Source: Epiperipatus broadwayi (lineage: Eukaryota; Onychophora; Udeonychophora; Euonychophora; Peripatidae). From it: a stretch of DNA of 64,000 bases. The notes under the pieces are model-generated. The model had not been told where the DNA came from. It did no database searches and was given only the letters and a program-made list of their open reading frames with translations. Below, piece by piece: positions 14,218 to 25,532 of the stretch (the stretch's first letter is position 1; the number at the start of each line of letters is the position of its first letter). The DNA is taken from the NCBI GenBank assembly GCA_028023455.1, contig JAQFVV010012507.1, positions 682,001-746,000 of the forward strand, read 5' to 3'. The position numbers and the translations under genes were made by a program.

Positions 14218-14344
14218 ACAGTACAATTTATATAAATTATATTCTTTTAGAAGTACTTTCGACTATACACTTTGTAGTCTTTATCAACTATATAACGTTG
14301 AATAATCAAAACGAGACAACCCTTAACAATACCCATAGTTCAAT

Positions 14345-15801
14345 TCAGATTTCCCACAATTCTGTTATCTTAACATTTGATGACTGGCGATTCATTAACA
14401 TTTGACGATTTCTTGAAATCAACATAGCCTCTTTTATTTTATGTTTATTATGACAACGTTCAATTTGAATAATTTTCATATTTTTATAATCAAATTTAAC
14501 TCTTTGCCCGCCTCTTACGAGGCTCCTCGTTGACATCTGACATCACTCTAACTCAGCCAGTTTTTATACGAAAATATTCGTTAAACACGTATTGAATTCG
14601 TTTTTAAAAGTTCTGTAAGATGGTGCCATCTTCCGATTTATTTTACAAGTAAAAAATAGAAAAAAAACGCATTTAAACCTAAACAAAGAAGGAACATTAT
14701 TTGTGATTGGTTCTTAGCAAGCTCTCAGCTGAAAAAGACATTCTGATTGGCTGGAAAGAACAAAGAAACCGCCTGATCAAAGAAAAACGCTGAGATTTTC
14801 ATTTCGAATCCAATTTTAAGTATTATAAAATTATATTTATGGAAACTAAAAATGATTCTCAGACAGAATAATAAAAAACCAAAATTATTTTCGAAAAATA
14901 TTGAAGATTTTAGTACAAATATTGAAGATGTAGTAAAAAGAAATATTTACTTTTCTATAACGTAAAAGTCGATCTTTTTGTTTATATTATAGCTTTTATG
15001 TTGCCGATATTGAATATTTTAGAATAAATAAATAGCAATTTATTTTTGAAAGAACTTTCGTTCTCTTCATAACCTGAAAAATTAATAACATACTTTTTAT
15101 AAACGTATCTGAGTTGAATTTAATATTATAGGCGAATATGTTTTAACAATAGGCTTTGTCTTCAGTTTGTGAGTTGGCCAATTAAAAGCTTTGATTTTTA
15201 CCTCATACAACCAATGATTTAATTAGCGGTTAAAAGGTTAAATCCATATTGACAAGATTTATTATGATCAAATATAACAGATGATGAAGGTTTATTTACA
15301 TCTGTTCCATATTGATTCTCTTTTTGAATTCTATTATATAAATGCATATGTTCTTTTATTCTCTTCTCAAATGTACACTTAGATTCACCAATGTATTGTA
15401 CACTGCATCCACATATCAATCTATATATAATAGAATTTTGATTAAATTTTGAATTTTAGAATTATTAAGCAATCTATTTATGTTATTTGTAGAGAAAAAA
15501 GCAATATGACACAAACCATTATAAATTTTCCTAATAAACTTGACCTGCTCATCTGATATAAATGGCATTGAAATCCATTTCATTTTGATATTTTTATTTT
15601 TAATTTTATTATAGTGTTGATTTCTTTTAAATCATTTAATAATATTAGCAATAAATTTTTATAATAACCAATTTTCAACAAGTCATTAACAAATAAATGT
15701 ACATTTTTAATTTTATCACTAGAATATTTGCATAATTTTTCATTTCGAAATAAGAATAATTTCAATCCAGACAGCTTATGACACATAGGTAAATGAATCA
15801 C
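14345..15801 (-). pseudogene. left-arm PLE C-terminal region (GIY-YIG), interrupted
   Basis: On the minus strand three pieces match the right-arm protein in order. They are the linker (15801-15580, with a frame change after the IGYYKN block), the GIY-YIG core with CGCSVQYIGESKCTFEKRIKEH (15419-15219), and the C-terminal tail ending in VKITELWEI (about 14500-14345). A TTAA-flanked MITE splits the last two pieces. It is therefore a non-functional sister of the right-arm frame and was broken after the inverted pair formed. Confidence 0.85.
14496..15241. mobile_element. TTAA-flanked MITE (piggyBac-type), copy 1
   Basis: Sequence between two TTAA sites (14496-14499 and 15238-15241) interrupts the left PLE arm. 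The right arm at the same place has one TTAA, so this is a clean insertion with a TTAA duplication, the hallmark of piggyBac transposases. The ends form imperfect inverted repeats: CTCTTTGCCCGC at the left, and CCTTTTAACCGC read inward from the right. No transposase frame is present, so the element is non-autonomous. A more decayed relative lies at 41921-42633. Confidence 0.85.
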
Positions 15802-15809
15802 ATGTACCT

Positions 15810-16517
15810 ATGTGTCATAAGGTGTCTGGATTGAAATTATTCTTATTTCGAAATGAAAAATTATGCAAATATTCTAGTGATAAAATTAAAAATGTACATT
15901 TATTTGTTAATGACTTGTTGAAAATTGGTTATTATAAAAATGCAATTGCTAATATTATTAAAGGATTTAAAAGAAATCAACACTATAATAAAATTAAAAA
16001 TAAAAATATCAAAATGAAATGGATTTCAATGCCATTTATATCAGATGAGCAGGTCAAGTTTATTAGGAAAATTTATAATGGTTTGTGTCATATTGCTTTT
16101 TTTTCTACAAATAACATAAATAGATTGCTTAATAATTCTAAAATTCAAAATTCAAAGTTTAATCAAAATTCTATTATATATAGATTGATATGTGGATGTG
16201 GCGTACAATACATTGGTGAATCTAAGTGTACATTTGAGAAGAGAATAAAAGAACATATGCTTTTATATAATAGAATTCAAAAAGAGAATCAATATGGAAC
16301 AGATGTAAATAAACCTTCATCATCTGTTATATTTGATCATAATAAATCTTGTCAATATGGATTTAAATTTGATTATAAAAATATGAAAATTATTCAAATT
16401 GAACGTTGTCATAATAAACGTAAAATAAAAGAGGCTATGTTGATTTCAAGAAATCGTCAAATGTTAATGAATCGCCAGTCATCAAATGTTAAGATAACAG
16501 AATTGTGGGAAATCTGA
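15810..16517 (+). CDS. Penelope-like element C-terminal fragment with intact GIY-YIG endonuclease domain (235 aa)
   Basis: Open from the ATG at 15810 to a stop after VKITELWEI. Residues 1-118 form the PLE region between RT and nuclease, including IGYYKNAIANII (39-50) and KMKWISMPFISDEQ (68-81). The GIY-YIG domain spans about 122-216: IYRLICGC (123-130), YIG (134-136), EKRIKEH with the expected arginine and histidine (143-149), SSSVIFDH (170-177), and KEAMLISRN (207-215) supplying the glutamate expected to bind metal. Family role: the nuclease nicks target DNA to prime reverse transcription. The RT is missing, so this is a 5'-truncated retroelement copy, and the ATG is probably internal to the original long frame. 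The frame has survived while the sister arm decayed, which could mean youth or chance. No promoter was recognised upstream; the centre of the palindrome lies there. Confidence 0.8.
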   Translation: MCHKVSGLKLFLFRNEKLCKYSSDKIKNVHLFVNDLLKIGYYKNAIANIIKGFKRNQHYNKIKNKNIKMKWISMPFISDEQVKFIRKIYNGLCHIAFFSTNNINRLLNNSKIQNSKFNQNSIIYRLICGCGVQYIGESKCTFEKRIKEHMLLYNRIQKENQYGTDVNKPSSSVIFDHNKSCQYGFKFDYKNMKIIQIERCHNKRKIKEAMLISRNRQMLMNRQSSNVKITELWEI

Positions 16518-16734
16518 ATTGAACTATGGGTATTGTTAAGGGTTGTCTCATTTTGATTATTCAACGTTATATAGTTGATAAAGACTACAAAGTGTATAGT
16601 CGAAAGTACTTCTAAAAGAATATAATTTATATAAATTGTACTGTATTTTGATATATATATATTGATTTGTATATTACATATATTGTGAAACGAATACAGA
16701 TATCAAACTTTATTTATTATATATATATATATAT

Positions 16735-18858
16735 TGTAACGATATATAAATATGTCGTTACATTTATTTAAAATAAAAACTTAAAAGTTCGCAAATAAAA
16801 GGAAAAAACTAAACGCTAAAATTAAAATGTTTGTTAAACATATATATATTTGCACAGATGCTAAACTTTAAAAATATTTTTTTCATAAACAAAAAAATAA
16901 AAAAAAGTATTTGAACGTATTTTTTTTAATAAAAAAATACAAGGTTGAAATATAAAAATATTTTAATAAAAAAATAACGTAAGTTAAAATAAAAACAGGT
17001 ATTAATTAATTCCTGTAATCTGTAAATGGAAATGATTGTTTATTAATTATCTAAAAGCTGTGTAATTAAAAAGTCAGATGAAAAGTTAGATAAGAGAAGA
17101 AAGAAATTTTAGCTTGACCAATGGAAGCACTAAGCCTTGGCTCGGACCCTAACGAAAGTGATAGACTAGTGATGTTTTGTTCATTGAATCCTTGTGGATA
17201 ATATAAAAAGGGAAATACAGTTTTTTTCGGACAGTTCCAGCGTTGTGTGTTGAGAGATGTGGTATGACGCACATACCACACTCTCTATAAAAAAAAAAAA
17301 ATGAAAAGACTGTGATACCTTGAACCAGCTATTGCCATCTCCAGAACATTACCTTCCAATGGAGGCGTCACGGGAATTGAAAGCAGAGGCCTGGACTCTT
17401 CTACTCATAAGCTATATGAAATGAACAATTGTTAAAATCAATTAAGAACGTTCGTCAAGTTTTACAAATTGATAAACAAGCCAACTGAAATGTTAAAACG
17501 GACTCTTATCTGACTTTTGTAAGTTTTTAAATCAAATTAATAATGTTTAATTTTATATGTTTTCCGAATGATAAACATCATTTCCATTTTTTTTTTCTTA
17601 TTGTAAAGATTATTTAAATGTATGAAATTTAAGTTGTTTATAGACGCTTGCATGGATTCGTTTGCGGTTAATTATATTTTGGTTTTCATATTTGATCAAA
17701 ATATATAGACATTCGATAAATAATGATACCTTATGGTGAGTATCTAAAATGTATTTATTCGGATGTCTTTTAAGTTATTGGTGACAACGCAAGTATCTTA
17801 TGGTGAATACTATTGGGTTACTTATAAGTTTCCCTCTGCGATTGTCGGTATCAATAATTTTGTATTTTGATCGTTTATGTTTATTTTGAAATGTTTTTGA
17901 CCGTGGAATCTATGTAATCGATCTATACCCAACATTTTTAAACAAATCTGTGCGAACGTATTTAAATGTTAAAATTAAGTCGGGCGTGAATGGCTATATA
18001 GTTTTGTAAAGTTATATTAAGGGAGGGTAATCTTAGGTTATTCATTTCGTAGTTGAATTGGTTCAATGGATTGGATATATTTGTGTAATTAGTAGATGTA
18101 GTATGAGGTCCACTACGGGCAGGATTACAGATATACGCCACACACCCTCTGTTTGCCTATGGATGGGTTTGTAAGTCGGCAGAAGACCGCAGTCCATTCC
18201 TATGGAGTTTTTTGTTTATTGATCTACTTGCCAACAGATGTCACATTCCTGTTGGTGGAGAGTCAATCTCTTCTCTATTTCTACTTATTGTTCAGATGTA
18301 CATTCCTGACAATATAGTATTTTGTGTTGTCGTATCATGCTACATTGAATACATGAATGTATCAGATGGATTGGCGCCAGTTGATTGTGAAATTTGTTGC
18401 CTAAGGTTAAATCAGGGAAGAATATTTTCTTTTCAAATGCAGACCTATGTAGTCCATTCATACTCGACCCTCTAAATAAATAGTAAACTCATTATTTGCA
18501 ATCTACTTAAATTTAGAATTAAAGATCAATATAAAATTATAAACGTTAAATTTATTCCTCAAAATTTAAATATTATTTTATATGTGCGTAAATAAATATT
18601 TTTATGTGTTAATTTCTGGCAGTGGCTTTTATTCTTTTATATTTAAGATATAAAATTTATAGATTTTTATCTCTGCGTCTCCACTGAGCTAGTGACTTGG
18701 GCTAACGGTCGGAATATTTAAAGAAAGTGGAATCTTAACAGCGCATATCTGCCTACTTTATAAATTTTTCTAGGCTCAAATGCCTAGATGGCGCCCTTGT
18801 AGTGCAGATATTGTTTTTGCAGTTAGATTCGATCTTCACTTTCATTCCGATTGGTACA
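16735..18858 (+). repeat. 5' LTR (2124 bp)
   Basis: It begins with an inverted motif, TGTAACGA...TCGTTACA, within the first 28 bases. A CCAAT box (17119-17123) and a TATA box TATAAAAAG (17202-17210) are correctly spaced for a U3 promoter. An 87-residue open frame at 18212-18475 is kept in both repeats but has no recognised domain. The orientation (plus) is inferred from the promoter elements. Confidence 0.7.
17119..17210 (+). promoter_or_regulatory. putative LTR promoter (CCAAT and TATA boxes)
   Basis: CCAAT at 17119-17123 is followed about 80 bases later by TATAAAAAG at 17202-17210. The same pair occurs in the 3' repeat, with its TATA at 19884-19890. Transcription would start about 30 bases downstream of the TATA box. 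This is inferred from sequence only. Confidence 0.45.
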
Positions 18859-19417
18859 AACTGGCTACCCAACTTGGGCCGATCTTTAATAAACACGAGT
18901 GCCCTGAGAATTTTAAAAGTGAATCATGCCCGTAAATTTTTTTCTGAAATAGTATAAATAGATTTGTTGTATTGACATGGAGTTACACTTTGAAATTTTG
19001 TCTTAAAGGTACTGCCAGTCGAAAAATTGCGCATATGTAGAGATAAATTCGAGGAATAAAAAGTAATAAATAAAACGTAATTAATAAATATAAATCATAA
19101 TTTTTTTTTAAAAAAGTCTTGTTAAATTAAAATCTAATCGTTGAACTTGCCTAAGTAATAGTTAAAGGTAGGAGAAATGAAACTTGGAAGGGAGGGGGCA
19201 GAAATTTAGCTGGTAATAGGGAATCAACAGTCAACATTTTTTTTTAATCATTATATTTGTGTGTAATTACTGTTTTGTCTTGTAAAAAAAAAAAAAAAAA
19301 AGGTTTTGTCCTTTTGAAATTTTCATATATAATCAATTTGTGTAACGTAATTACTAACACTAAGTAAATTCTTTTTTTTTTTTAATGTTTTTTGTTTTTT
19401 GAGGAAGTTTACTGATA
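18859..19417 (+). other. internal region of the gene-less LTR element
   Basis: 559 bases with no open frame. A TGG triplet starts three bases after the LTR, as a primer-binding site would, but I could not match the rest to a tRNA 3' end. A purine run, CTTGGAAGGGAGGGGG (19183-19198), resembles a polypurine tract but lies about 220 bases from the 3' LTR instead of next to it. Confidence 0.6.
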
Positions 19418-21536
19418 TGTAACGATATATAAATATGTCGTTACATTAATTTAAAATAAAAACTTAAAAGTTCGCAAATAAAAGGAAAAAACTAAACGCT
19501 AAAATTAAAATGTTTGTTAAACATATATATATTCGCACAGATGCTAAACTTTAAAAATATTTTTTTCATAAACAAAAAAAAAAAAAAAGTATTTGAACGT
19601 ATTTTTTTTAATAAAAAAATACAAGATTGAAATATAAAAATATTTTAATAAAAAAATAACGTAAGTTAAAATAAAAACAGGTATTAATTAATTCCTGTAA
19701 TCTGTAAATGGAAATGATTGTTTATTAATTATCTAAAAGCTGTGTAATTAAAAAGTCAGATGAAAAGTTAGATAAGAGAAGAAAGAGATTTTAGCTTGAC
19801 CAATGGAAGCACTAAGCCTTGGCTCGGACCCTAACGAAAGTGATAGACTAGTGACGTTTTGTTCATTGAATCCTTGTGGATAATATAAAAAGGGAAATAC
19901 AGTTTTTTCGGACAGTTCCAGCGTTGTGTGTTTGAGAGATGTGGTATGACGCACATACCACACTCTCTATAAAAAAAAAAATGAAAAGACTGTGATACCT
20001 TGAACCAGCTATTGCCATCTCCAGAACATTACCTTCCAATGGAGGCGTCGCGGGAATTGAAAGCAGAGGCCTGGACTCTTCTACCATAAGCTATATGAAA
20101 TGAACAATTGTTAAAATCAATTAAGAACGTTCGTCAAGTTTTACAAATTGATAAACAAGCCAACTGAAATGTTAAAACGGACTCTTATCTGACTTTTGTA
20201 AGTTTTTAAATCAAATTAATAATGTTTAATTTTATATGTTTTCCGAATGATAAACATCATTTCCATTTTTTTTTCTTATTGTAAAGATTATTTAAATGTA
20301 TGAAATTTAAGTTGTTTATAGATGCTTGCATGGATTCGTTTGCGGTTAATTATATTTTGGTTTTCATATTTGATCAAAATATATAGACATTCGATAAATA
20401 ATGATACCTTATGGTGAGTATCTAAAATGTATTTATTCGGATGTCTTTTAAGTTATTGGTGACAATGCAAGTATCTTATGGTGAATACTATTGGGTTACT
20501 TATAAGTTTCCCTCTGCGATTGTCGGTATCAATAATTTTGTATTTTGATCGTTTATGTTTATTTTGAAATGTTTTTGACCGTGGAATCTATGTAATCGAT
20601 CTATACCCAACATTTTTAAACAAATCTGTGCGAACGTATTTAAATGTTAAAATTAAGTCGGGCGTGAATGGCTATATAGTTTTGTAAAGTTATATTAAGG
20701 GAGGGTAATCTTAGGTTATTCATTTCGTAGTTGAATTGGTTCAATGGATTGGATATATTTGTGTAATTAGTAGATGTAGTATGAGGTCCGCTACGGGCAG
20801 GATTATAGATATACGCCACACACCCTCTGTTTGCCTATGGATGGGTTTGTAAGTCGGCAGAAGACCGCAGTCCATTCCTATGGAGTTTTTTGTTTATTGA
20901 TCTACTTGCCAACAGATGTCACATTCCTGTTGGTGGAGAGTCAATCTCTTCTCTATTTCTACTTATTGTTCAGATGTACATTCCTGACAATATAGTATTT
21001 TGTGTTGTCGTATCATGCTACATTGAATACATGAATGTATCAGATGGATTGGCGCCAGTTGATTGTGAAATTTGTTGCCTAAGGTTAAATCAGGGAAGAA
21101 TATTTTCTTTTCAAATGCAGACCTATGTAGTCCATTCATACTTGACCCTCTAAATAAATAGTAAACTCATTATTTGCAATCTACTTAAATTTAGAATTAA
21201 AGATCAATATAAAATTATAAACGTTAAATTTATTCCTCAAAATTTAAATATTATTTTATATGTGCGTAAATAAATATTTTTATGTGTTAATTTCTGGCAG
21301 TGGCTTTTATTCTCTTATATTTAAGATATAAAATTTATAGATTTTTATCTCTGCGTCTCCGCTGAGCTAGTGACTTGGGCTAACGGTCGGAATATTTAAA
21401 GAAAGTGGAATCTTAACAGTGCATATCTGCCTACTTTATAAATTTTTCTAGGCTCAAATGCCTAGATGGCGCCCTTGTAGTGCAGATATTGTTTTTGCAG
21501 TTAGATTCGATCTTCACTTTCATTCCGATTGGTACA
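19418..21536 (+). repeat. 3' LTR (2119 bp)
   Basis: Nearly identical to 16735-18858. By eye there are roughly twenty differences, mostly homopolymer lengths and C/T or G/A changes at CpG sites. The near identity points to a recent insertion. Confidence 0.75.
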
Positions 21537-21540
21537 ATAT

Positions 21541-22521
21541 ATATATATAAAACTTCACAAATAATTAACATAATTGAAATAGAATTGAAATTGACTAAAA
21601 TCCCTCTAATTGTAAAATCACTAACCCAATTCTCCACCTTTCTACAACAAAAATAAAGAATAGAGATGATGCTTGGTTTGCTAATAATATTAAAATTTCT
21701 GAGTAGAATTAATATTTACAATAGACATAAATATGGCACTATAAATTATGAAATCAAAATTAAGTAAATGATACAGAGTATACTTCACTTTTGACACCCT
21801 TCGCATTAACAATTAGAAGTCAAATAATAAAATATTTAATATTAAATTTGCAGAGCATTAACTTATATGAAATAAAATTTGAGTTAACTAAGCTTTTCCT
21901 GACTATAAAATAACTAAACTAGCAAACAATAAAAATTATAATGTGCCATCTATTCCTTACAATTTTAATGGTAATATGAATAATTTGTTGACAAAAGTTT
22001 AATTAACTTCAATTTTATTTGTATAGGTTGATGTTGTGCAAATTTAATATTTAATATTTATTATTTGACTGCTGTAACTCGATCTATCTTTTATTTATTT
22101 TTTCTTATTCATCTGTAATTCAATAGATAGTGAAGGTTCACTGTGGTTGAAAGTTTATAAAATTATAACTTCACAGATTTATAACTTACTACTGCTTTTA
22201 ACCCAGTTGGTTATATTGCAAAGGCTGTTAAAATTGAATTACAATCTCTATCTTTTGTTCAAATAACTCTAATTTTATAATTAATAAGGCTACATTTACA
22301 TCTGGTGTAAATATTATTTTTAATCTGAAAATTCAACATAGCAAGCAAACTAAGTTTATTACCATCAAATGTGCAATTCTTTTACAGTTAGAGAAAGTGT
22401 CATCAATTTCCATTCTATTAAATATATATATTAATACAATGTAAATTTAATATTTAATATTTATTGAGTTAAAGTTGTTAAAAATGAGATGCAGCCTCTA
22501 CATTTTGCTTAATTAATTATT
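21541..22521. other. A+T-rich non-coding stretch
   Basis: No gene or repeat boundary recognised between the LTR element and the next MITE. Confidence 0.5.
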
Positions 22522-22915
22522 CTAGCACATGTGCATGTGTGATGCAACTGTTTCCAAAAGCTATAAAGTGTTAATATAAAATAGATAACTAAAAACAAAT
22601 GAGCTGAGGACTTTCAAAGGATCTTGCCTTCATCATCATATCTTGCTATTATGTTTAATTATATGCAAATATGCTAATTCCATTTCTTCAATAAAGAATA
22701 GCATATATCCTTCCTATTTATGGCATCTTCGTCTCATGAGATGAAGAAGGCCTTTTTGATTTTTCTTTTAAGGTTATGACTCTCTTTACACACGATTGTG
22801 GGATTGTCTGCAAGATCCTTTAAAAGTGCTCTGCTCATTTGTTTTTAGGTATCTATATTTTATATTAACATTTTATAGCTTTTGGAAACAGTTGTGTCAC
22901 ACACACACACGCTAG
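22522..22915. mobile_element. hairpin MITE with about 110-bp terminal inverted repeats
   Basis: The left end (22522-22632) and right end (22806-22915) are inverted repeats. Both contain GCAACTGTTTCCAAAAGC-type sequence, with CTAGC at one tip and GCTAG at the other, and both continue inward through an ACAAATGAGC block and an AAGGATCTTGC block. The interior is non-coding. A TA target duplication is only partly visible, so the superfamily is not assigned. Confidence 0.75.
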
Positions 22916-22927
22916 TATATATATATA

Positions 22928-24353
22928 ACAAGTTTTATATACGTAAAAACCTGCTATCACTTGTATCAATGATCAATAGATGGAGCTTTACCAAGACCTC
23001 CAAACAAGCACATTTGTTTACATAAACATCACAGTCAATATTCACTGTCTCTTTCATTTTGCTCCACCCTCAGATCAGCTGATTTCAAGCTGATTTGCTC
23101 TCATCAGTGAAGGGATAGGAGTTAGAAACTAGACCTAAATATTAACTCTAAGCGTTTATGCAAAACGTTTCTATCAGTTTGCAAGCATGAATTTTTTAGA
23201 CACCTAAATGTCTTCAAACTCAGCCTATCAAACTAGATAGCTATATGGGTCTGATATCAGTTCAGTTTCTCTACATAGTCAAAGCTTCTGCAATCTATAT
23301 CATTGCAAAAAAACTTTAAAGGTACATTTATGAAAAACAAAAACAAGTTTTATATATGTAAAAACCTGCTATCGCTTGTATCAATGATCAATAGATGGAG
23401 CTTTACCAAGACCTCCAAAGAAGCGTATTTGTTTACATAAATGTCAGAGTCAATATTCACTGTCTATTTCATTTTGCTCCACCTTCAGATCAGCTGATTT
23501 GCTCTCATCAATGAAGGGATAGAAGTTAGAAACTAGACCTAAATATTAACTCCAAGCGTTTATGCAAAATGTTTCTATCAGTTTGCAAGCATGAATTTTT
23601 TGCAATGATATAGATTGCAGAAGCTTTGACTATGTGGAGAAACTGAACTGATATCAGTCCCGTATAGCTATCTAGTTTGATAGGCTGAGTTTGAAGACAT
23701 TTAGGTGTCTAAAAAATTCATGCTTTCAAACTGATAGAAACGTTTTGCATAAATGCTTGGAGTTAATATTTAGGTCTAGTTTCTAACTCCTATCTGTTCG
23801 CTGATGAGAGCAAATCAGCTTGAAATCAGCTGATCTGTGGGTGGAGCAAAATGAAAGAGACAGTGAATATTGACTCTGATGTTTATGTAAACCAATATGC
23901 TTGTTTGGAGGTCTTGGTAAAGCTCTATCTATTGATCATTGATACAAGTGATAGCAGGTTTTTACGTATATAAAACTTGTTTTTGTTTTTCATAAATGTA
24001 CCTTTAAAGTTTTCTTGCAATGATATAGATTGCAGAAGCTTTGACTATATGGAGAAACTGAACTGATATCAGACCCATATAGCTATCTAGTTTGATAGGC
24101 TGAGTTTGAAGATGTTTAGGTGTCTAAAAAATCCATGCTTGCAAACTGATAGAAACGTTTTGCATAAACGCTTGGAGTTAATATTTAGGTCTAGTTTCTA
24201 ACTCCTATCCCTTCACTGATGAGAGCAAATCAGCTTGAAATCAGCTGATCTGAGGGTGGAGCAAAATGAAAGAGACAGTGAATATTGACTCTGACGTTTA
24301 TGTAAACAAATATGCTTGTTTGGAGATCTTGGTAAAGCTCCATCTATTGATCA
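22928..24353. mobile_element. fold-back-like array 1: two forward and two inverted units of about 415 bp
   Basis: Forward units begin at 22928 and 23343 with ACAAGTTTTATATA. The second is cut near 23600. From there the sequence runs backward through two units, 23600-23980 and 23981-24353. The structure lies between (TA)n flanks. Arms made of tandem units facing each other are typical of Foldback-type transposons. No coding capacity was seen. A rearranged satellite is the alternative. Confidence 0.75.
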
Positions 24354-24361
24354 TATATATA

Positions 24362-25519
24362 TCCCATAAGTAAAAAATTATTTGACTTAATTAATTATTA
24401 TTTTATAATTAATAATCCCATATTTACATCTGGTATATAACACTGTTAACAAACTAAGCTTATATTTATAAAAAGTACAAAGAATTGGTGGATTTGTTTT
24501 TTTCTTTATAGTTTGCAGATATATAAGTGGGGAGTTTATTTTGATTTCTAATTTATTACCAATGTGGAGGTTGTTTAAAATGAGGTACAGTCTCTACTTT
24601 TTGTTTAATTGATTATGCCTTCATGTATTCCCATTTTATATTTGGCACAAATATTAAGTACTTTCATGAATTTTAACACATTTGCAAAGTATACTTATTT
24701 TCATAAAAAATGCAATAAGTAGATGGATCTATTTTATTCTTTATAAACACTGATGTGAGATTATTTATTTTATTTCACAGCTAGAGGTACCTTAGTACAA
24801 TACTAATTTATTCACATGAGTGTGTTCGTGTGTGTGTATGTGTATGTTGTAATGGAATTTTAATTTGAACCTAATCCTAGGATTCGTATTGAACATAGTG
24901 AAGGATTTTATTAGTTTCTAAGCTCATTGCTGGTAATTTTAATCAAGCCACAGTAATATTTCTGCTCATGATCATTCATTCATATAGATATGCACTCTGT
25001 TCATTTTTTCATTTATTTTAGGTTGGTACAATTAACCAACACCCATTATGGCATAACCTCATTCATTTTTTGAGGAATGACTGGAACTCAGGTTTAAACA
25101 TTAATTCATTATGTGGTAATCCTATCAGCACTCACATGAAGCCATATTCATTAATGAACTAACCACCTGCACTGATCAAATATTAAACTCTGCCACATAC
25201 AAATCTCAATGGATCTCAGTAATAATTCTGATTAAATATATACACATTTAGAACTTATATGGAAAGAAAATGTTTGTGAAGCATCATGGACTTATTGTAA
25301 ATTAAAGTGAACTTTTATCCCTATTCAGTAAGCTGTAAATGATATTGTTTATTTTTTATTATCGAATTATATAATATTACTAATGTTTAGAGTTAAGTTA
25401 ATTTTATGTAGCTGGTTTTGTGTTAAGATATAAGATGATTGTATTAATTCATGTTTTTTTTTAAATCTGAATTTTTTTTTGTTATAAGAAAAATGGTGAT
25501 AATGAAGTATGAATGAGAT
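24362..25519. other. non-coding stretch between the two fold-back arrays
   Basis: It contains a short TG-rich run near 24825-24848. No gene recognised. Confidence 0.5.
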
Positions 25520-25532
25520 AAGTCTTTTTAAA

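Larger units (their letters stand above)
14201..16670. mobile_element. Penelope-like element, head-to-head inverted pair (palindrome)
   Basis: The left arm (about 14201-15795) and right arm (about 15805-16670) are reverse complements over the 3' coding part and 3' UTR, with the centre near 15797. Both copies begin inside the region between RT and the endonuclease, so the RT is absent from both. The left arm carries a 742-bp insertion and frame changes; the right arm is open. Head-to-head partial copies are a known habit of Penelope elements. An assembly or read fold-back artefact is unlikely, because the arms differ by substitutions and by the insertion. Confidence 0.88.
16735..21536. mobile_element. 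gene-less LTR retrotransposon (LARD-like), 4.8 kb
   Basis: Two long direct repeats, 16735-18858 and 19418-21536, each begin TGTAACG and end GGTACA and surround a 559-bp non-coding interior. The outer flanks are ATAT on both sides (16731-16734 and 21537-21540), which fits a 4-bp target duplication inside an (AT)n tract. No gag, protease, RT or integrase is present, so the element must have been moved by enzymes from elsewhere. A simple tandem duplication is the alternative. The TG...CA ends and the loss of homology exactly at those ends favour an LTR element. Confidence 0.75.

Noticed and set aside
14201-16670. PLE palindrome as a sequencing or assembly fold-back artefact
   Set aside because: The arms differ by substitutions, frame changes and a clean TTAA insertion, which an artefact would not produce.
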